Part shown: positions 4,338 through 6,376 of the stretch, one piece after another
Numbering within the stretch: the stretch's first letter is position 1
Layout: each line of letters starts with the position of its first letter
Assembly (NCBI GenBank): GCA_946406275.1
Contig: CAMJJZ010000062.1
Span: 1 to 6,376, forward strand
Direction: 5' to 3'
Length of the DNA: 6,376 nucleotides
Origin: an uncultured Bacteroidales bacterium
GTDB lineage: Bacteria; Bacteroidota; Bacteroidia; Bacteroidales; UBA932
Notes under the pieces: generated by a model
Seen by the model: only the letters and a program-made list of their open reading frames with translations
Databases searched by the model: none
Told to the model about the DNA's origin: nothing
Translations under genes and position numbers: made by a program

Positions 4338-6376
4338 ATGCTTATGAAAAGATTCATCATAGCGGCCGCTGCCGCACTTATCGCCCTTTCAGCAGGTGCG
4401 CAGGACCTTTCCAAGGCCAAGGAACTCTACCAGGCCGGGATGTACAGCGAGGCATTGGCTTCTCTGGACGGCGTTTCCGGTGAAATGGCGGAGGGATATC
4501 GTACCCTCTGCGCCCTTTCAATGGGGTCGGACGGCGCATATACCATGGCCGGCAGGTTCGTCAACCGTTATCCTGAATGCATCCTTAATCCGCAGGTCCG
4601 TTTCCTATGGGGTATAGACCTGTTCGACAAGGAGAGATTCGAGGAAGCGCTGGTCCAGCTCAACTCAATTACCGCCAAGGATATCTACACAAGCATGGTC
4701 CCTGAGTACACGTACAAGCTTGGATACAGCGCCTATGGCGTAGGCGAGTGGGAGAGGGCAAAGAGCATTCTCAAGCGTATGCGCTCCATCCCGGAAAGCG
4801 ATTACACGGCTCCTGCATATTATGCCATCGGCTATATAAACTATGCCCAGGGCAACTTCCGGGAGGCATCTGACTGGTTCCTGCTGGCCGCCAAGGACTA
4901 CCGCTTCCGCGACCTTGCAAACTACTACATCCTGGAATGCCGCTTCAACGAGAAGGATTACCGCTATGTGGTCCAGTTTGGTGAAGACCTCTTCGATAAA
5001 GTCCCCGCAGACCGCCAGCCCCACATGGCAAGGATAATGAGCGAGTCCTATCTTGTCCTTGGAGACGCGGAGAAAGCCCGCACATATTACACGGAGAATC
5101 TCCGCAGCAAGGCCGCCCGCACCAGGGCAGACTATTTCTACGCTGGCGAGGTCCTGTATATGGTAGAAGACTGGCAGGGCTCCGTAGACAACTTCATGCA
5201 GATGGGCGAAAGGCGTGATTCCATAGGCCAGATCGCCTCCTATCAGCTTGGATACGCCAATATCAAAACCCGCAACAAGGTTGCTGCAATGCAGGCCTTC
5301 AAGGAAGCCGCAGACCTTGATTACTCAAAGGAAATAAAGGAAGACGCTTTCTACAACTACGCCAAACTGGCATTCGACCTTGGCGGAGACACCGCTCCCT
5401 TCCTCACTTACATAAACCGCTACGGCACAAGCGCCAAAGGAGACCAGATCTATTCATATATGGCAATGGCCGCCCTCCGCAACCATGATTACGAGGGTGC
5501 TGTGGAAGCCTATGACCACATAGAGAACCTGGAGCCCCGCATGCAGTACAACTACATGAAGGCATATTTCCTCAGGGCCATGGAACTTATGGAAAGCGGC
5601 TCCTGGAGGGCTGCGGTGCCTCATCTCAAGGCTGCCGCATATTATAGCCACCGTCGTGACGGCTTCAACCAGCTTGCACGTTATTATCTTGCAGAGGCAT
5701 ATTACCGCGACGGCAAGTACGAAGACGCCCGCGCCATCCTCAAGGATCTTTACAACCTCTCCGCCCTTTCCAGGCGTACGGAGGGAGACCTCATCTCATA
5801 TCAGCTTGCCTATACGTATTTCAAGGAAGGTGACTATGAGAATGCAATCAAGTGGTTCGACAACTACATCGCCCTGGACAAAGTTACCATGGGAGCAGAT
5901 GCGGAAACCAGGATAGGTGACTGCTACTTCTTCAGCGGAGATTATGAGATTGCAGTCCTGGCCTATGAGCGCCAGATGGCCAATTATCCCAATCCGGACA
6001 ACCTATATCCGGCGTTCCGCGCAGGCCTTGCCGCCGGTCTTCAGGGGGACGATTCCAGAAAGATCGAGTTCCTGGAGAACGCCAAGACCGCCAGCCCGTC
6101 GGCACCGTATTACGGAGAGTCAATGCTCGAGCTGGGCCGTGCATATATGGCCGTCAATGACAACGAAGACGCTGAAAGGACCTTCAGGACCCTCAGGAAA
6201 AACACTTCAGATCCCACTTTGGATGCCAGGGCTCTCTTGGAACTGGGTACCATTGCCAGGGCTCAGGGTTCAACGGAAGATGCCCTGGACTGCTACAAGA
6301 GGGTAGTGGAACTCAGGGGCACATATACGGAAGACGCCCTCCTGGCCATCGAATCCATATACAGGACCAGAGAGGA
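4338..6376 (+). CDS. Exported tetratricopeptide-repeat protein (partial, C-terminus off the window)
   Basis: The frame is open for 679 codons to the right edge. Residues 1-21 form a signal peptide: KR, a hydrophobic run FIIAAAAALIALS, then AGA before Gln22, a signal peptidase I site. There is no lipobox cysteine, so a soluble periplasmic protein is likely. The rest is a nearly continuous array of helical TPR-like units, about 16 visible. Clear ones are at about 24-46, 124-150, 158-185, 297-325, 443-472, 485-512, 520-548, 591-619 and 627-657, with typical A/G/Y spacing such as YYLAEAYYRDGKYEDARAIL. TPRs bind other proteins, so a scaffold or assembly role in the envelope is plausible; no catalytic domain is seen. 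Tyrosine and aromatic content is high. An ATG six bases downstream (4344, MKRF) is an equally good start. The gene is divergent from ftsE. Confidence 0.88.
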   Translation, partial: MLMKRFIIAAAAALIALSAGAQDLSKAKELYQAGMYSEALASLDGVSGEMAEGYRTLCALSMGSDGAYTMAGRFVNRYPECILNPQVRFLWGIDLFDKERFEEALVQLNSITAKDIYTSMVPEYTYKLGYSAYGVGEWERAKSILKRMRSIPESDYTAPAYYAIGYINYAQGNFREASDWFLLAAKDYRFRDLANYYILECRFNEKDYRYVVQFGEDLFDKVPADRQPHMARIMSESYLVLGDAEKARTYYTENLRSKAARTRADYFYAGEVLYMVEDWQGSVDNFMQMGERRDSIGQIASYQLGYANIKTRNKVAAMQAFKEAADLDYSKEIKEDAFYNYAKLAFDLGGDTAPFLTYINRYGTSAKGDQIYSYMAMAALRNHDYEGAVEAYDHIENLEPRMQYNYMKAYFLRAMELMESGSWRAAVPHLKAAAYYSHRRDGFNQLARYYLAEAYYRDGKYEDARAILKDLYNLSALSRRTEGDLISYQLAYTYFKEGDYENAIKWFDNYIALDKVTMGADAETRIGDCYFFSGDYEIAVLAYERQMANYPNPDNLYPAFRAGLAAGLQGDDSRKIEFLENAKTASPSAPYYGESMLELGRAYMAVNDNEDAERTFRTLRKNTSDPTLDARALLELGTIARAQGSTEDALDCYKRVVELRGTYTEDALLAIESIYRTRE

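Overview
The window looks like chromosomal DNA of a Bacteroidota member, probably of the order Bacteroidales. Promoter-like sites match the TTTG / TAnnTTTG type used by this phylum. Starts have A-rich upstream sequence without clear Shine-Dalgarno motifs. The protein families (a DPARR-type methyltransferase, a large secreted TPR protein, a Bacteroidota-style FtsE) point the same way. Coding density is high and the genes are mainly housekeeping; no phage, transposase or CRISPR array is visible.

Layout. 1-921 (minus): N-terminal 307 residues of a SAM-dependent methyltransferase that runs off the left edge. Its frame stays open through three repeat insertions. 922-984: short divergent promoter region. 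985-2649 (plus): complete phosphoglucomutase/phosphomannomutase. 2650-2792: intergenic stretch with a chain of small hairpins and a strong bidirectional terminator. 2793-2866 (minus): tRNA-Ala with anticodon CGC and its own consensus promoter lying partly inside the end of nth. 2891-4242 (minus): two-gene operon, ftsE then nth, joined by a 4-base ATGA overlap. 4243-4337: second divergent promoter region, with a GC-rich hairpin in the leader of the plus-strand gene. 4338-6376 (plus): large exported tetratricopeptide-repeat protein, cut by the right edge.

The genes do not form one pathway: sugar-phosphate interconversion, base-excision repair, a division-type ABC ATPase, an RNA-type methyltransferase and a periplasmic scaffold-like protein. 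I see no clear new defence or mobile system. The most unusual feature is the methyltransferase gene, which carries two kinds of repeat at three places: hairpin elements with covarying stems, and a 52-base tandem repeat. All are translated without a stop.
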